The notes: a model not told the origin generated them from the sequence alone. Positions 16,423 through 25,100 are shown, counted from the first letter of the stretch. The stretch is 64,000 bases of DNA from Stenotrophomonas sp. SAU14A_NAIMI4_5 (GCF_003086795.1 NZ_CP026003.1:1012503-1076502); one strand, 5' to 3'. Numbers and translations: made by a program.

Positions 16423-16444
16423 TTTGATGACATGTTTGTGACTA
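16423..16444 (-). promoter_or_regulatory. candidate Pho box of phoB
   Basis: Read on the minus strand, two 7-bp half-sites TAGTCAC and ATGTCAT lie 11 bp apart with A-rich 4-bp spacers (AAAC, CAAA). This matches the known Pho box layout of CTGTCAT-like direct repeats with 4-bp A/T spacers. It is 49-70 bp before the phoB start codon, in the right place to replace a -35 element. Confidence 0.55.
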
Positions 16445-16490
16445 CCTAGCCGGGATCGGCGCCGATCGCCATCCCCCGGTCATGCGGCGC

Positions 16491-18191
16491 TCAGCGCCGG
16501 TCCAGCTCCGGGTCCTGCACGCCCTGGCGGCGCAGCTCCAGCACGGTGGGGGTGATGGTCTCGATGCGCGCATCCACCCGCGCGCGGCCGACATAGTCCA
16601 GCTCGGGGTTGCGCTTGAGCGCCTGCAGCTGCATCAGCGCCTGCTCCGGGCGGCCGCCGAGGAAGGCCGCCTCGGCATAGGCCTCGCTGGCCCGCACGCT
16701 GTCCCCGGCCAGTTCGCTGGCACGGGCGTAGCGCTGCTGGAAAACCGGATCGTTACCGCTTTGCGACAGCAGCGGACGCAGCATCGCCTGGGCGCGCTGG
16801 CCGGCCTCGCGTCCGCCCTGTTCATTCAGGATCTCGGCGTAGGTCAGTGCCACCGGGCGGCTGTTGGGGTGTTCGCGCAGCAGCTGTTCGAAGCGGGCGT
16901 TGGCCTGGACCGGCTGGCCGGCACGGGATTCCGCCTCGCCCAGGGCCAGGGCCACGAACAGGCTGTCCGGATGGGTCTGCAGCAGGCTGGCCAGGGCCTG
17001 CCGGGCCTGGTTGGCGCCGGCGCGGCCGCCGCGCATGGCGGCCAGGGCCTGGCCATAGCGCTGGGCATCGGTCAGGCCGTCCTTCTGGCGCCGGGCCAGG
17101 TCGGCGTACTCGCGTTCCAGCTCCGGCGTGGTGTCGGCGCTGAGCACCCGCAGGCGCTCGCGGGCCCAGTCGAAGTCGCCACTCGCGCCCCGGCTGAGCT
17201 GGCCGATCGGCAGGCGCAGCACGCTGCTGGGCAGCAGGGGGTTGCTGCCGCGCAGCAGCGGCTCGCTCAGGCTGGGGTCGGCCGGGTTGACCCGCTCCTT
17301 GCGCTCGCCGCTGGGGGTGCTGGTGGTCAGCAGCACCGTGTCCTTCTTCATCTGCTGGGCGCGGGCCTTGGCCTCGCTGATACGGGTGGTGTTGACGGGG
17401 TGGGTCTGCAGGAAGTCCGGGGCCTGGTAACCGCCGTCGTTGCCGCGCATGGCGGCCGACATCCGCTCGAAGAAGCCGGCCATGGCGTCCACGTCGTAGC
17501 CGCTGCGCGACAGAGTGCGGATGCCCAGGCGGTCGGCCTCGGATTCGTTGGACCGGGTGTAGTTGATCTGCCGCTGCTGCATCAGGCCCATGCCGGAGCT
17601 GATCGCGGCCATGGTCGCGTTGCCGGAGGAGGAGCTGTTGCTGGCCTGGGCGGCCACCACTGCCGCCAGCATGCCCAGCAGGATCGGGATCTGGTCGCGC
17701 TGGGCCCGCTCGACCCCGCGCAGCACGTGCTGCTGGGTGACGTGGGCGATTTCATGGGACAGCACCGCCGCCACCTCGTCCTCGCGCTCGGCCGTCAGCA
17801 CCAGGCCGGCGTTGACCCCGATGTAGCCGCCAAGGGTGGCGAAGGCGTTGATCTGGCGGTCCTTCATCACGAAGAACGTGTAGGACTGGCGCGGCTGGTC
17901 GCTGTTGGAGCCCAGCCGGGTGCCCATGGTCTGCAGCCAGTCGTTGACCAGCGGGTCGTCCAGCAGGTACCCGTAGTTGCGCAGCTCGCGCAGCATCATC
18001 GCGCCGTACTCGGCCTGCCGTGCCGGGGTCAGCAGTTCGCCGGCCGACGACCCGATGTCCGGCAGCTTCTCCTGGGCCTGGGCCAGCGGCATGGCCAGGG
18101 CCAGGGTGACGGCGGTAGTCAGCAGCAGGGCTCGCAAGCGGGAGGTCCTCGGGCGGGGCGCGCCAAGCGTGGCAGGGCAGGGGGCAACCAT
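16491..18191 (-). CDS. M48 metalloprotease with TPR tail, BepA/YfgC-like
   Basis: Periplasmic protease-chaperone of outer membrane protein assembly in the BepA/LoiP group. A signal peptide spans about residues 15-40 (ALLLTTAVTLALAMPLAQAQ). The zinc motif HEIAH is at residues 146-150, and the third ligand Glu is likely in NESEADRLG near residue 220, as in M48 enzymes. The C-terminal 250 residues are helical repeats of TPR type with recurring A/L/Y spacing. At 566 residues it is longer than E. coli BepA, with a Ser/Asn-rich loop after the zinc helix. It stands alone, leftward. Confidence 0.85.
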   Translation of the reverse strand: MVAPCPATLGAPRPRTSRLRALLLTTAVTLALAMPLAQAQEKLPDIGSSAGELLTPARQAEYGAMMLRELRNYGYLLDDPLVNDWLQTMGTRLGSNSDQPRQSYTFFVMKDRQINAFATLGGYIGVNAGLVLTAEREDEVAAVLSHEIAHVTQQHVLRGVERAQRDQIPILLGMLAAVVAAQASNSSSSGNATMAAISSGMGLMQQRQINYTRSNESEADRLGIRTLSRSGYDVDAMAGFFERMSAAMRGNDGGYQAPDFLQTHPVNTTRISEAKARAQQMKKDTVLLTTSTPSGERKERVNPADPSLSEPLLRGSNPLLPSSVLRLPIGQLSRGASGDFDWARERLRVLSADTTPELEREYADLARRQKDGLTDAQRYGQALAAMRGGRAGANQARQALASLLQTHPDSLFVALALGEAESRAGQPVQANARFEQLLREHPNSRPVALTYAEILNEQGGREAGQRAQAMLRPLLSQSGNDPVFQQRYARASELAGDSVRASEAYAEAAFLGGRPEQALMQLQALKRNPELDYVGRARVDARIETITPTVLELRRQGVQDPELDRR

Positions 18192-18279
18192 TCGTTAATC
18201 CACAGTGTTGCGGTCGTGGCGTGGAAATTCCAGCACACCGGTACCATATATGGACCGTCGATCCATCGTGGAGTTTCCC

Positions 18280-18570
18280 GTGACAGACCAGCCCGCTGGC
18301 GCCTCGCCCGCCATCACCATCTATTCCACCGCCGTCTGCCCGTACTGCGTGGCGGCCAAGAACTTCCTCAAGAGCAAGGGCCAGCAGTGGACCGAGGTCC
18401 GCATCGACCTGGACCCGGTCGAGCGCGAGAAGATGATGTCCCTGACCCGCCGCACCAGCGTGCCGCAGATCTTCGTCGGTGACGTCCATGTCGGCGGCTA
18501 CGACGACATGATGGCCCTGCATCGCGAAGGCAAGCTCGAGCCGCTGCTGGCCGGGCAGGGCCAGGCATGA
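18280..18570 (+). CDS. grxC: glutaredoxin, GrxC type
   Basis: Cytoplasmic dithiol oxidoreductase using glutathione. The active site CPYC follows the first strand (IYSTAVCPYCVAAKNFL), and the glutathione-binding motifs TSVPQIFVGDVHVGGYDD are present. The GTG at 18280 was chosen as start because it has GGAG upstream and gives a 96-residue protein close to family length; an ATG at 18250 would add ten residues. It overlaps the following AhpD-like gene by 4 bp (ATGA), so the two are translationally coupled. Confidence 0.85.
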   Translation: MTDQPAGASPAITIYSTAVCPYCVAAKNFLKSKGQQWTEVRIDLDPVEREKMMSLTRRTSVPQIFVGDVHVGGYDDMMALHREGKLEPLLAGQGQA

Positions 18571-18959
18571 GCGCGGCCGACGACGGCAGCAAGGACCGCA
18601 TCGCCGAATTTACCGCGTTCCGCAAGCGCATGAACGAACGCATCCTGGGCGAGCCGAACCAGGTGGTGCGGCGCTTCTTCGCGCTGGACACGCAGACCTA
18701 CCAGGCCGGCGCGCTGGACGTGAAGACCAAGGAGCTGCTGGGCCTGGTGGCCTCGATGGTGCTGCGCTGCGACGACTGCATCAGCTACCACGTGGCCCAG
18801 TGCAAGGAAGCCGGGGTGACCCGTGAGGAGTTCTTCGAGACCTTCTCGGTCGGCCTGGTGGTCGGCGGCTCGATCGTGATCCCGCACCTGCGCCGCGCGG
18901 TCGACTTCCTCGACCAGCTCGAATGCGGCGCCGCCGCCCCGGAAGCGCACGAGCACTGA
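18567..18959 (+). CDS. carboxymuconolactone decarboxylase / AhpD-like protein
   Basis: Small helical protein with the redox motif CDDCISYHVAQC, that is CxxC followed by a histidine, at about residues 68-75, as in AhpD-family alkylhydroperoxidases. Coupling to the upstream glutaredoxin gene through an ATGA overlap supports a redox role. A true decarboxylase function is unlikely in this context. Confidence 0.8.
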   Translation: MSAADDGSKDRIAEFTAFRKRMNERILGEPNQVVRRFFALDTQTYQAGALDVKTKELLGLVASMVLRCDDCISYHVAQCKEAGVTREEFFETFSVGLVVGGSIVIPHLRRAVDFLDQLECGAAAPEAHEH

Positions 18960-18960
18960 G

Positions 18961-19032
18961 GTAGCGCCGGCCGCTGGCCGGCATTGCCTGAACCCCGGAT
19001 GACCGAGGTTGCCGGCCAGCGGCCGGCACTAC
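18961..19032. repeat. inverted pair of SMAG palindromes
   Basis: GTAGCGCCGGCC...CCGGCA at 18961-18983 faces its reverse form ending CTAC at 19010-19032. The 26 bp between could form a loop, making a long hairpin at the end of the grxC-AhpD message; it is followed by GGGTTTTT. Confidence 0.8.
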
Positions 19033-19106
19033 CGGGTTTTTCCGCGATCCAGCCGCCAATGCGCGCGGGCACACTGCCTGAGCCGGGGAGTGGGACCATG
19101 GTCTAT

Positions 19107-19136
19107 TTGGGACCTCGGCCCCGGCTCAGGCATAAT
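19107..19136 (+). promoter_or_regulatory. candidate sigma-70 promoter of the isocitrate dehydrogenase gene
   Basis: TTGGGA at 19107-19112 and CATAAT at 19131-19136 with an 18-bp spacer, 80 bp before the start codon. Confidence 0.4.
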
Positions 19137-19215
19137 TGCGGGTGAAACTTCCTTAGCGCCGGCGTTTCCGGGCACGTCCGGACGGCGTATTCCCCCCTGT
19201 TCGGAACATCGATCA

Positions 19216-20220
19216 ATGACGCAGAAAATTACGGTCATCCGCGGCGACGGCATCGGCCCGGAAATCATGGACGCTACCCTGTTCGTCCTCGACCAGCTCA
19301 ACGCTGGCCTGGAGTACGAAGATGCGGACGCCGGCCTGGTGGCCCTGGAAAAGCACGGCGACCTGATGCCGGCAGTGACCCTGGAATCGATCGCGCGCAA
19401 CAAGGTCGCGCTGAAGAGCCCGCTGACCACCCCGGTCGGTGGTGGCTTCACCTCGATCAACGTCAGCCTGCGCCGCCACTTCGACCTGTACGCCAACGTG
19501 CGTCCGGCCCACACCTTCCCGAACACCAAGTCGCGTTTCAACAACGTCGACCTGATCACCGTTCGTGAGAACACCGAAGGTGCGTACCTGGCCGAAGGCC
19601 AGGAAGTCTCGGCTGATGGCGAGACCGCCTTCTCCGGCACCCGCATCACCCGCAAGGGCTCCGAGCGCATCGTGCGCTACGCCTTCGAGCTGGCCCGCAG
19701 CGTCGGCCGCAAGAAGGTCACCGCCGTGCACAAGGCCAACATCATCAAGTCGACCTCGGGCCTGTTCCTGAACGTCGCCCGTGAAGTGGCCGCGCAGTAC
19801 CCGGACATCGAGTTCCAGGAAATGATCGTCGACAACTGCTGCATGCAGCTGGTGATGCGTCCGGAACAGTTCGACGTGATCGTGACCACCAACCTGTTCG
19901 GCGACATCATCTCCGACCTGTGCGCCGGCCTCGTCGGCGGCCTGGGCCTGGCCCCGGGTGCCAACATCGGCAAGGACGCGGCGATCTTCGAAGCCGTGCA
20001 CGGCACCGCGCCGGACATCGCCGGCCAGGGCAAGGCCAACCCGTGCGCGCTGCTGCTGGCAGCTGCACAGATGCTGGACCATGTCGGCCAGCCGGAAAAC
20101 GCCGAGCGCCTGCGCAAGGCCATCGTGGCCACCATGGAAGCCAAGGATTCGCTGACCGGCGACCTCGGCGGCACCGGTACCACCATGAGCTTCGCCCAGG
20201 CCATCGCCAGCCGCCTGTAA
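19216..20220 (+). CDS. isocitrate dehydrogenase, NAD-type, short form
   Basis: Beta-decarboxylating dehydrogenase of 334 residues that converts isocitrate to 2-oxoglutarate. N-terminus TVIRGDGIGPEIM, substrate-phosphate site SPLTTPVGGGFTSINVSLRR, substrate arginines around VRPAHTF and VRENTEGAY, metal aspartates in NLFGDIISDL and the cofactor loop HGTAPDIAGQGKANP are all present. An acidic/neutral cofactor pocket and short length fit NAD-dependent homo-oligomeric IDH found in Xanthomonadaceae, as opposed to the E. coli Icd type; isopropylmalate or homoisocitrate dehydrogenase are less likely given the NVSLRR motif. Confidence 0.85.
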   Translation: MTQKITVIRGDGIGPEIMDATLFVLDQLNAGLEYEDADAGLVALEKHGDLMPAVTLESIARNKVALKSPLTTPVGGGFTSINVSLRRHFDLYANVRPAHTFPNTKSRFNNVDLITVRENTEGAYLAEGQEVSADGETAFSGTRITRKGSERIVRYAFELARSVGRKKVTAVHKANIIKSTSGLFLNVAREVAAQYPDIEFQEMIVDNCCMQLVMRPEQFDVIVTTNLFGDIISDLCAGLVGGLGLAPGANIGKDAAIFEAVHGTAPDIAGQGKANPCALLLAAAQMLDHVGQPENAERLRKAIVATMEAKDSLTGDLGGTGTTMSFAQAIASRL

Positions 20221-20283
20221 GCGGCCGGCGCTCCCGCTGGAAATCGCCTCGGGCGATGTCCAGCCGGGGCCGCGCAGCGTTGA

Positions 20284-20318
20284 AGACGGGCCGTCCTTGT
20301 ACGGCCCGTCTGCGTTTT
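20284..20318 (+). terminator. intrinsic terminator of the isocitrate dehydrogenase gene
   Basis: 11-bp perfect stem AGACGGGCCGT/ACGGCCCGTCT with a 6-base loop, followed by GCGTTTT, 64 bp after the stop codon. Confidence 0.8.
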
Positions 20319-20352
20319 CAACCGCGGGTTTTCACCGACAGGATGTTTCCCG

Positions 20353-20763
20353 ATGCCTGAGGCGGCCGTGTGGGTCGTGGCGGCCGTTGCTGTCTATGCC
20401 ATCGGCGTGGCGATCTACGCCATCTTCTACTGGCCGTGGTCCCGCGCCCAGCGTGCGCTGCGCCGCCTGCGCAGGCATGGAGTGCCCCTCCGCAGCCTGC
20501 GCGTGAGCGAGGCGCGCGTCCTGCAGTTGATCGAGTTTCCTGCAGGGTTGCCGGTGTATCTGCTTGAAGGCAGCTGTGCGGCGTTCGTTGTCAGGGGCAA
20601 ATCCCCTCCGGCCCAGCATGTGCAGACGCTGGCTGGCGTGCCGGTGAAGTATCCGGCGGGCCTCGCACATGCCGTGCGCGCGGGAAGCAATACCGCCGAA
20701 GTGGTGCTGGGTCGCGACCACGCGATGATCGTGCGGCTCAATGGGGTCAAGCTGGCCCAGTAG
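20353..20763 (+). CDS. hypothetical membrane-anchored protein
   Basis: 136-residue protein with one N-terminal hydrophobic helix (about residues 5-27) followed by a basic stretch (RAQRALRRLRRHG) that puts the N-terminus outside and the rest in the cytoplasm. The C-terminal 80 residues look like a small beta-rich domain. No family recognised. The stop codon is part of the GTAG head of the next SMAG element. Confidence 0.6.
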   Translation: MPEAAVWVVAAVAVYAIGVAIYAIFYWPWSRAQRALRRLRRHGVPLRSLRVSEARVLQLIEFPAGLPVYLLEGSCAAFVVRGKSPPAQHVQTLAGVPVKYPAGLAHAVRAGSNTAEVVLGRDHAMIVRLNGVKLAQ

Positions 20764-20815
20764 CGTCGAGCCATGCTCGACTACGCAGGAACAGTCGAGC
20801 ATGGCTCGACTCTAC
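20760..20815. repeat. inverted pair of SMAG palindromes overlapping a stop codon
   Basis: First unit GTAGCGTCGAGCCATGCTCGAC at 20760-20781, second inverted unit ending CTAC at 20793-20815. The TAG of the first GTAG is the stop codon of the preceding gene. Confidence 0.8.
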
Positions 20816-20924
20816 AAAAGCGATCTGTGCGTGCATCGCACAGATCATGTGTTTTCCGGCGGCTGGTTCGTGCGCCATCCGCTCCGCATCCTGTGCCCAC
20901 TTCCCACCGCACAGGAATCGCCCC

Positions 20925-21668
20925 ATGAACCTTTCCGCCTTCGGCCTGGCCAGCCTGATCGGCATGGCCGCCGCCGCGCCGGTCGCCGCTGCCGAGCCGG
21001 CCCATCCCACCATCCGCCACATGGCCGGTGCACCGTCGGTCACCGCGCTGGATGCTGCGAAGACTGCCGTGCTGGTCATCGATTTCCAGAACGAGTACTT
21101 CGACGCCAGCGCTGCGCCGGGCTTCGCCGGTGGCCGCATGGTCATTCCCGATGGCGTGGCCGCATTGCAGCAGGCCAAGCGTGTGGTGCAGTTCGCCGAC
21201 GCCAACGGCATCCGGGTGATCCACGTGCAGCACGTGCTGCCGGCCGGCGCGCCGCTGTTCGCGCAGGGCAGCGTCAATGCCGCCTTCCATCGCGACCTGC
21301 AGCCGCGCCAGGGCGAGACGGTGGTGCAGAAGGACAACGTCAGCGTGTTCGCCGGTGCTTCGGCCGCGGTGCTGGACAAGGTGTTGAAGGAGGCTGGCAT
21401 CGACACCCTGCTGTTCACCGGCCTGCAGACTCATGCCTGCGTGGTCGGTGCTGCCCGCGATGCGGCCGCCGCACCGCGCGGCTACCGCGTGATCGTGGCC
21501 GGTGATGCCACCGCCAGCCGCGATCTGGACCTGGCCGGCGGCCAGCGCATCGGTCACCGCGCGCTGCACGAAGCTTCGCTGGCGCAGATCGAAGATGCCT
21601 TCGGTGAAGTGATCAGCACCGAGGCGATGCTGGCGCTGCCGGTACGCAAGGCCGGCGACGGCGCTTGA
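20925..21668 (+). CDS. isochorismatase-like cysteine hydrolase, exported
   Basis: Hydrolase of the isochorismatase superfamily, which includes nicotinamidases and other amidases. A signal peptide spans residues 1-23 (ending APVAAAEP), so the enzyme is probably periplasmic. The catalytic triad is visible: Asp in VLVIDFQNEYF, Lys in VVQKDNVSVF and Cys in GLQTHACV. The start at 20925 opens the signal sequence. It lies just before a LysR regulator on the same strand. The substrate is not evident. Confidence 0.82.
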   Translation: MNLSAFGLASLIGMAAAAPVAAAEPAHPTIRHMAGAPSVTALDAAKTAVLVIDFQNEYFDASAAPGFAGGRMVIPDGVAALQQAKRVVQFADANGIRVIHVQHVLPAGAPLFAQGSVNAAFHRDLQPRQGETVVQKDNVSVFAGASAAVLDKVLKEAGIDTLLFTGLQTHACVVGAARDAAAAPRGYRVIVAGDATASRDLDLAGGQRIGHRALHEASLAQIEDAFGEVISTEAMLALPVRKAGDGA

Positions 21669-21720
21669 TAAGCTGGCGGGGCCCGCAGATCGCGGGCTCC
21701 GCTTCCGGGAGCTGCCTTCG

Positions 21721-22629
21721 ATGGATCACTTCGCCGCCCTGCGCGCGCTGCGCGCCATCGTCGAAGCGGGCAGTTTCACCGCCGCCGCCGAGCGCCTGGG
21801 CACCACCCATTCGGCGATGTCGCGGCAGCTGCGGCAACTGGAAGAACACCTGCAGGTGCGCCTGCTCGACCGCAACAGCCGGCGCCTGTCGCTGACCGAG
21901 GCCGGGCGCGATTACTACCGCGAGGCCGTGGCCCTGCTGGATCGCCTGGAGGCTGCCGATGACCGCGCACGCGCCGGCCAGGCCCAGCCGAGCGGGCGCC
22001 TGCGCATCAGCGTGCCGCAGGTCGTGGCCAGCCAGGAGCTGCCGCACTGGCTGCCGGGATTCCTCGCCCGCTACCCGCAGGTCTCGCTGGACCTGTCGGC
22101 CGACGACCAGCTGGTCGATGTCGTCGGTGGCGGCTTCGATCTGGCCCTGCGCATCGCGCCGTCCCTGCCGGACAGCCAGCTGGTGGCGCGTGAGCTGGCC
22201 AGCTGCCCGCGCATCCTGGTGGCCGCCCCCGCGTATCTGGCCCGGCACGGCCTGCCGCGGCAGGCCGCCGACCTGCAGCAGCACACGCTGCTGGGCTTCA
22301 GCCCGACCGGGGCCGGTGCGCCGTGGCAGCTGCAGGGGCCGCGTGGCGCCGCCGCCACCATCGAGGCCGGCCAGCGCCTGCGCGTGGATGCCACGCCGGC
22401 GCTGCATGCGGCGGTGATGGCGGGCATGGGCATCAGTCTGTTCACGGCGTTGACCGCGCAGGAGGATCTGCGCAGTGGTCGCCTGATCCGCGTGCTGCCG
22501 GCCTGGAATGCCGGCCAGCGCCGTTACTTCGCGCTGTATCCGCACGCGCGTGCCCTGGCGCCGAAAGTGCGCGCGCTGGTCGATCACCTGGCCACGCACT
22601 ACGCTGGGTGGACGGGCGGGGCAGGCTAG
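21721..22629 (+). CDS. LysR-family transcriptional regulator
   Basis: 302-residue LTTR. N-terminal winged helix (residues about 1-60) with FTAAAERLGTTHSAMSRQLRQLEEHLQVRLLDR, then a substrate-binding domain with the typical LRISVPQVVASQELPHWLPGFLARYPQVSLDL segment. It resembles the DsdA/AaeR-like large subgroup. It lies 52 bp after the hydrolase and 25 bp before a TSUP permease on the same strand, so it may control them, though LysR targets are usually divergent. Confidence 0.85.
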   Translation: MDHFAALRALRAIVEAGSFTAAAERLGTTHSAMSRQLRQLEEHLQVRLLDRNSRRLSLTEAGRDYYREAVALLDRLEAADDRARAGQAQPSGRLRISVPQVVASQELPHWLPGFLARYPQVSLDLSADDQLVDVVGGGFDLALRIAPSLPDSQLVARELASCPRILVAAPAYLARHGLPRQAADLQQHTLLGFSPTGAGAPWQLQGPRGAAATIEAGQRLRVDATPALHAAVMAGMGISLFTALTAQEDLRSGRLIRVLPAWNAGQRRYFALYPHARALAPKVRALVDHLATHYAGWTGGAG

Positions 22630-22654
22630 CCACGCCACGGCAACGAGGAGCGTG

Positions 22655-23404
22655 ATGGATCCGGTTTATCTGCTGGTGGCGGTCGGTGCGATCGTCGCCG
22701 GTTTCGTACAGGGCCTTTCCGGCTTCGCCTTCGGCATGGTGGCGATGTCCTTCTGGGCCTGGGGGCTGGATCCGCGGCTGGCCGCTGCGCTGTCGGTGTT
22801 CGGCGCGCTGACCGGCCAGCTGCTGGCGGTGTTCACCGTGCGCCGCGGCTTCAACCTGCGCCTGCTGCTGCCGTTCGTGCTGGGTGGGCTGGCCGGCATT
22901 CCGCTGGGCGTGCTGGTGCTGCCGCAGCTGGACATGGCCTGGTTCAAGGCGCTGCTGGGTGGGTTTCTGGCAGTGTGGTGCCCGGTGATGCTGATGGTGC
23001 GCAGGCTGCCGCCGATCACGGTGGGTGGCCGCATCGGCGACGCCGTGGCCGGCATGGCCGGCGGCGTGCTCAGTGGCATAGGCGGCTTCGCCGGGCCGGT
23101 GCCGACGCTGTGGAGCACGCTGCGCGGCTTCGCCAAGGACGAGCAGCGTGCGGTCATCCAGAACTTCAACCTGGCCATGCTGGCGGTGACCATGGCCACC
23201 TATGTCGGCAACGGCATGATCACCCGGCAGATGCTGCCGTACTTCGCCATCGTGGCCCCGGCCATGCTGGTGCCGACCCTGCTGGGCGCGCGCCTGTACA
23301 TCGGCATCAGTGAAGCGCGCTTCCGGCAGATCGTGCTGGGTTTGCTAACCGCGTCCGGCATCGCCCTGCTGTGCTCGGCGCTGCCGGTGCTGCTGTCGCG
23401 TTGA
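22655..23404 (+). CDS. TSUP-family (TauE/SafE) membrane permease
   Basis: 249-residue integral membrane protein with seven or eight hydrophobic segments and the repeated glycine-rich motif of TSUP carriers (VGAIVAGFVQGLSGFAFGM in the first half, AGMAGGVLSGIGGFAGP in the second). The family exports or imports sulfonates and related organic anions. The ATG at 22655 has GAGGAG upstream. The stop is 4 bp from the end of the convergent flavin reductase gene. Confidence 0.82.
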   Translation: MDPVYLLVAVGAIVAGFVQGLSGFAFGMVAMSFWAWGLDPRLAAALSVFGALTGQLLAVFTVRRGFNLRLLLPFVLGGLAGIPLGVLVLPQLDMAWFKALLGGFLAVWCPVMLMVRRLPPITVGGRIGDAVAGMAGGVLSGIGGFAGPVPTLWSTLRGFAKDEQRAVIQNFNLAMLAVTMATYVGNGMITRQMLPYFAIVAPAMLVPTLLGARLYIGISEARFRQIVLGLLTASGIALLCSALPVLLSR

Positions 23405-23407
23405 GGT

Positions 23408-24028
23408 TCAGGCCGGGCGGAACATGCGGAAGCGCTGCTCGGCGCTGACCCGGAAGTAATCAGCCGGGCCGCCACCGCGCAGGATCGGATCGGCGGCGGC
23501 CGTGTCGTAGATGCCATCGACCAGCAGCCGCGCATCGATATGCACCGCCACCACCTCGCCCAGCACCAGCCAGCCGTTGGTGTCCTGGCCGGCGGCATCG
23601 CGCAGGCGCACGATCTGGGTGCAGCGGCATTCCATGCTGACCGGGCTCTGCGCCACGCGCGGCGGCCGCACCTGGGTGGACGCCAGCGGCGTCAGTCCGG
23701 CCAGGCTGAACTCATCGACCTCCGGCGCGACCGCGCGGCAGCTTTCGTTCATCGCCTCGGCCAGGTCGAACGTGGCCAGGTTCCAGACGAATTCGCCGGT
23801 GGCCTCGATGTTGTGCAGTGAATCTTTCCGCCCCTGGCTGGAGAAGCCGATGATCGGCGGGGTGTAGTTGAAGGCGTTGAAGAAGCTGTAAGGCGCCAGG
23901 TTCAGGGCGCCGTCGGCGGCGCAGCTGGAGATCCAGCCGATCGGGCGCGGGCCGATGATGGCGTTGAACGGGTCGTGCGGCAGGCGGTGGCCGTCGGCGG
24001 GACGGTAGCTGTGGAAGGTGTCGGGCAT
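23408..24028 (-). CDS. flavin reductase family (FMN-binding split barrel) protein
   Basis: 206-residue flavoprotein reductase-like protein. IIGPRPIGWISSCAADG and NLAPYSFFNAFNYTPPIIGFSS are the FMN-binding motifs of the FlaRed group. The start at 24028 was preferred over one 60 bp upstream because similarity to the family begins there. Partner enzyme unknown. Confidence 0.82.
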   Translation of the reverse strand: MPDTFHSYRPADGHRLPHDPFNAIIGPRPIGWISSCAADGALNLAPYSFFNAFNYTPPIIGFSSQGRKDSLHNIEATGEFVWNLATFDLAEAMNESCRAVAPEVDEFSLAGLTPLASTQVRPPRVAQSPVSMECRCTQIVRLRDAAGQDTNGWLVLGEVVAVHIDARLLVDGIYDTAAADPILRGGGPADYFRVSAEQRFRMFRPA

Positions 24029-24041
24029 GGAGTGGGGTTCC

Positions 24042-24062
24042 GTAGCGTCGAGCTTGCTCGAC
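24042..24062 (+). repeat. SMAG palindrome
   Basis: GTAGCGTCGAGC/GCTCGAC with central TT, immediately upstream of the flavin reductase start, where it lies in the 5' leader of that gene. Confidence 0.75.
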
Positions 24063-24107
24063 TGGGTTGTCGCCCGATTATCCGGCAAGGGGGGGGCTGC
24101 AACCCAC

Positions 24108-24139
24108 AGAAAAGCCGCGACCCTCGCGGATCGCGGCTT
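24108..24139 (-). terminator. intrinsic terminator of the Bax-inhibitor-like gene
   Basis: 9-bp stem AAGCCGCGA/TCGCGGCTT with a 10-base loop, followed on the minus strand by TTTTCTG, 23 bp after the stop codon. Confidence 0.75.
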
Positions 24140-24161
24140 GTCGTTTTCAGCTTGATCGGGC

Positions 24162-24920
24162 TCAGCGCTGCTGGATCTTCGACAGCAGGCGCAGGAACTC
24201 CACGTACAGCCAGACCAGGGTCACCATCAGGCCGAATGCGCCATACCACTCCATGTACTTCGGCGCGCGCTGGGCCACGCCGGTTTCGATGAAGTCGAAA
24301 TCCAGCACCAGGTTCAGCGCGGCCACCACCACCACGAACAGGCTGAAGGCGATGCCCAGCCAGCTGGCGTCATGGATCATCGGCACGTTGATGTTGAAGA
24401 AGCCCAGCACGAACGAGGCCAGGTAGAGCAGGGCGATGCCGCCGGTGGCGGCGACCACGCCCAGCTTGAAGTTCTCGGTGGCCTTGATCAGGCCGCTGCG
24501 GTAGGCGAACAGCAGGGCGAACAGGGTGCCGAAGGTCAGCAGCACCGCCTGGAACACGATGCCCGGGAACTTCATGTTGAACACGGCCGAGATGGCGCCC
24601 AGGAACAGGCCTTCCACCAGCGCGTACATCGGCGCGGTGACCGGCGACCATTCCTTCTTGAAGATGGTGATCAGCGCCAGCACGAGGCCGCCGATCGCGC
24701 CGCCCATGGCGTACAGCTTGGCGCTGGCCATCACCTGGCCGTAGTCGTTGATCGACTGGTTCCAGGCGAAGGCGGCGGTCAGCACGGTCAGCAGCAACAG
24801 GATGCCGGTCTTGTTGACGGTGCCGTTGAGGGTCATCGCCTGGTCGGGGTGGGTCACCACCGAGCCGCTGGCCAGGTCGAGGAAAGTCGACTCGGAAAGA
24901 GCCGGGTTGCCGCTGCGCAT
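24162..24920 (-). CDS. Bax inhibitor-1/YccA family membrane protein
   Basis: 252-residue membrane protein with seven predicted helices, starting with MRSGNPALSESTF, which is typical of the YccA-like long N-terminal form. The family includes modulators of FtsH and calcium leak channels; the bacterial function here is unproven. The last helix region VTLVWLYVEFLRLLSKIQQR is characteristic. The start at 24920 was chosen because it begins the conserved N-terminus. Confidence 0.85.
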   Translation of the reverse strand: MRSGNPALSESTFLDLASGSVVTHPDQAMTLNGTVNKTGILLLLTVLTAAFAWNQSINDYGQVMASAKLYAMGGAIGGLVLALITIFKKEWSPVTAPMYALVEGLFLGAISAVFNMKFPGIVFQAVLLTFGTLFALLFAYRSGLIKATENFKLGVVAATGGIALLYLASFVLGFFNINVPMIHDASWLGIAFSLFVVVVAALNLVLDFDFIETGVAQRAPKYMEWYGAFGLMVTLVWLYVEFLRLLSKIQQR

Positions 24921-25031
24921 GCGAAATCTCCGTGCGAAAGAGGTGGTTACGGCCATCCGGCCGATTGCAGCGAGCATAGCCGATAGCTGCCTACGGCGGT
25001 GTGGCAGGGCCGCGCCGGCGGGCCCGCCGCG

Positions 25032-25061
25032 TTGACAGGCTGCGCTGCGCTTGTTCACAAT
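25032..25061 (+). promoter_or_regulatory. sigma-70 promoter of the tRNA operon
   Basis: TTGACA at 25032-25037, 18-bp spacer, CACAAT at 25056-25061. The start of tRNA-Pro follows 40 bp downstream. Confidence 0.65.
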
Positions 25062-25100
25062 GGCCAGCTCCCCGGGCCCTGCCCGAGGGGATTGAAACAC

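Noticed and set aside
19216..20220. considered as 3-isopropylmalate dehydrogenase
   Set aside because: No leu genes nearby, and the SINVSLRR substrate segment fits isocitrate dehydrogenase better.
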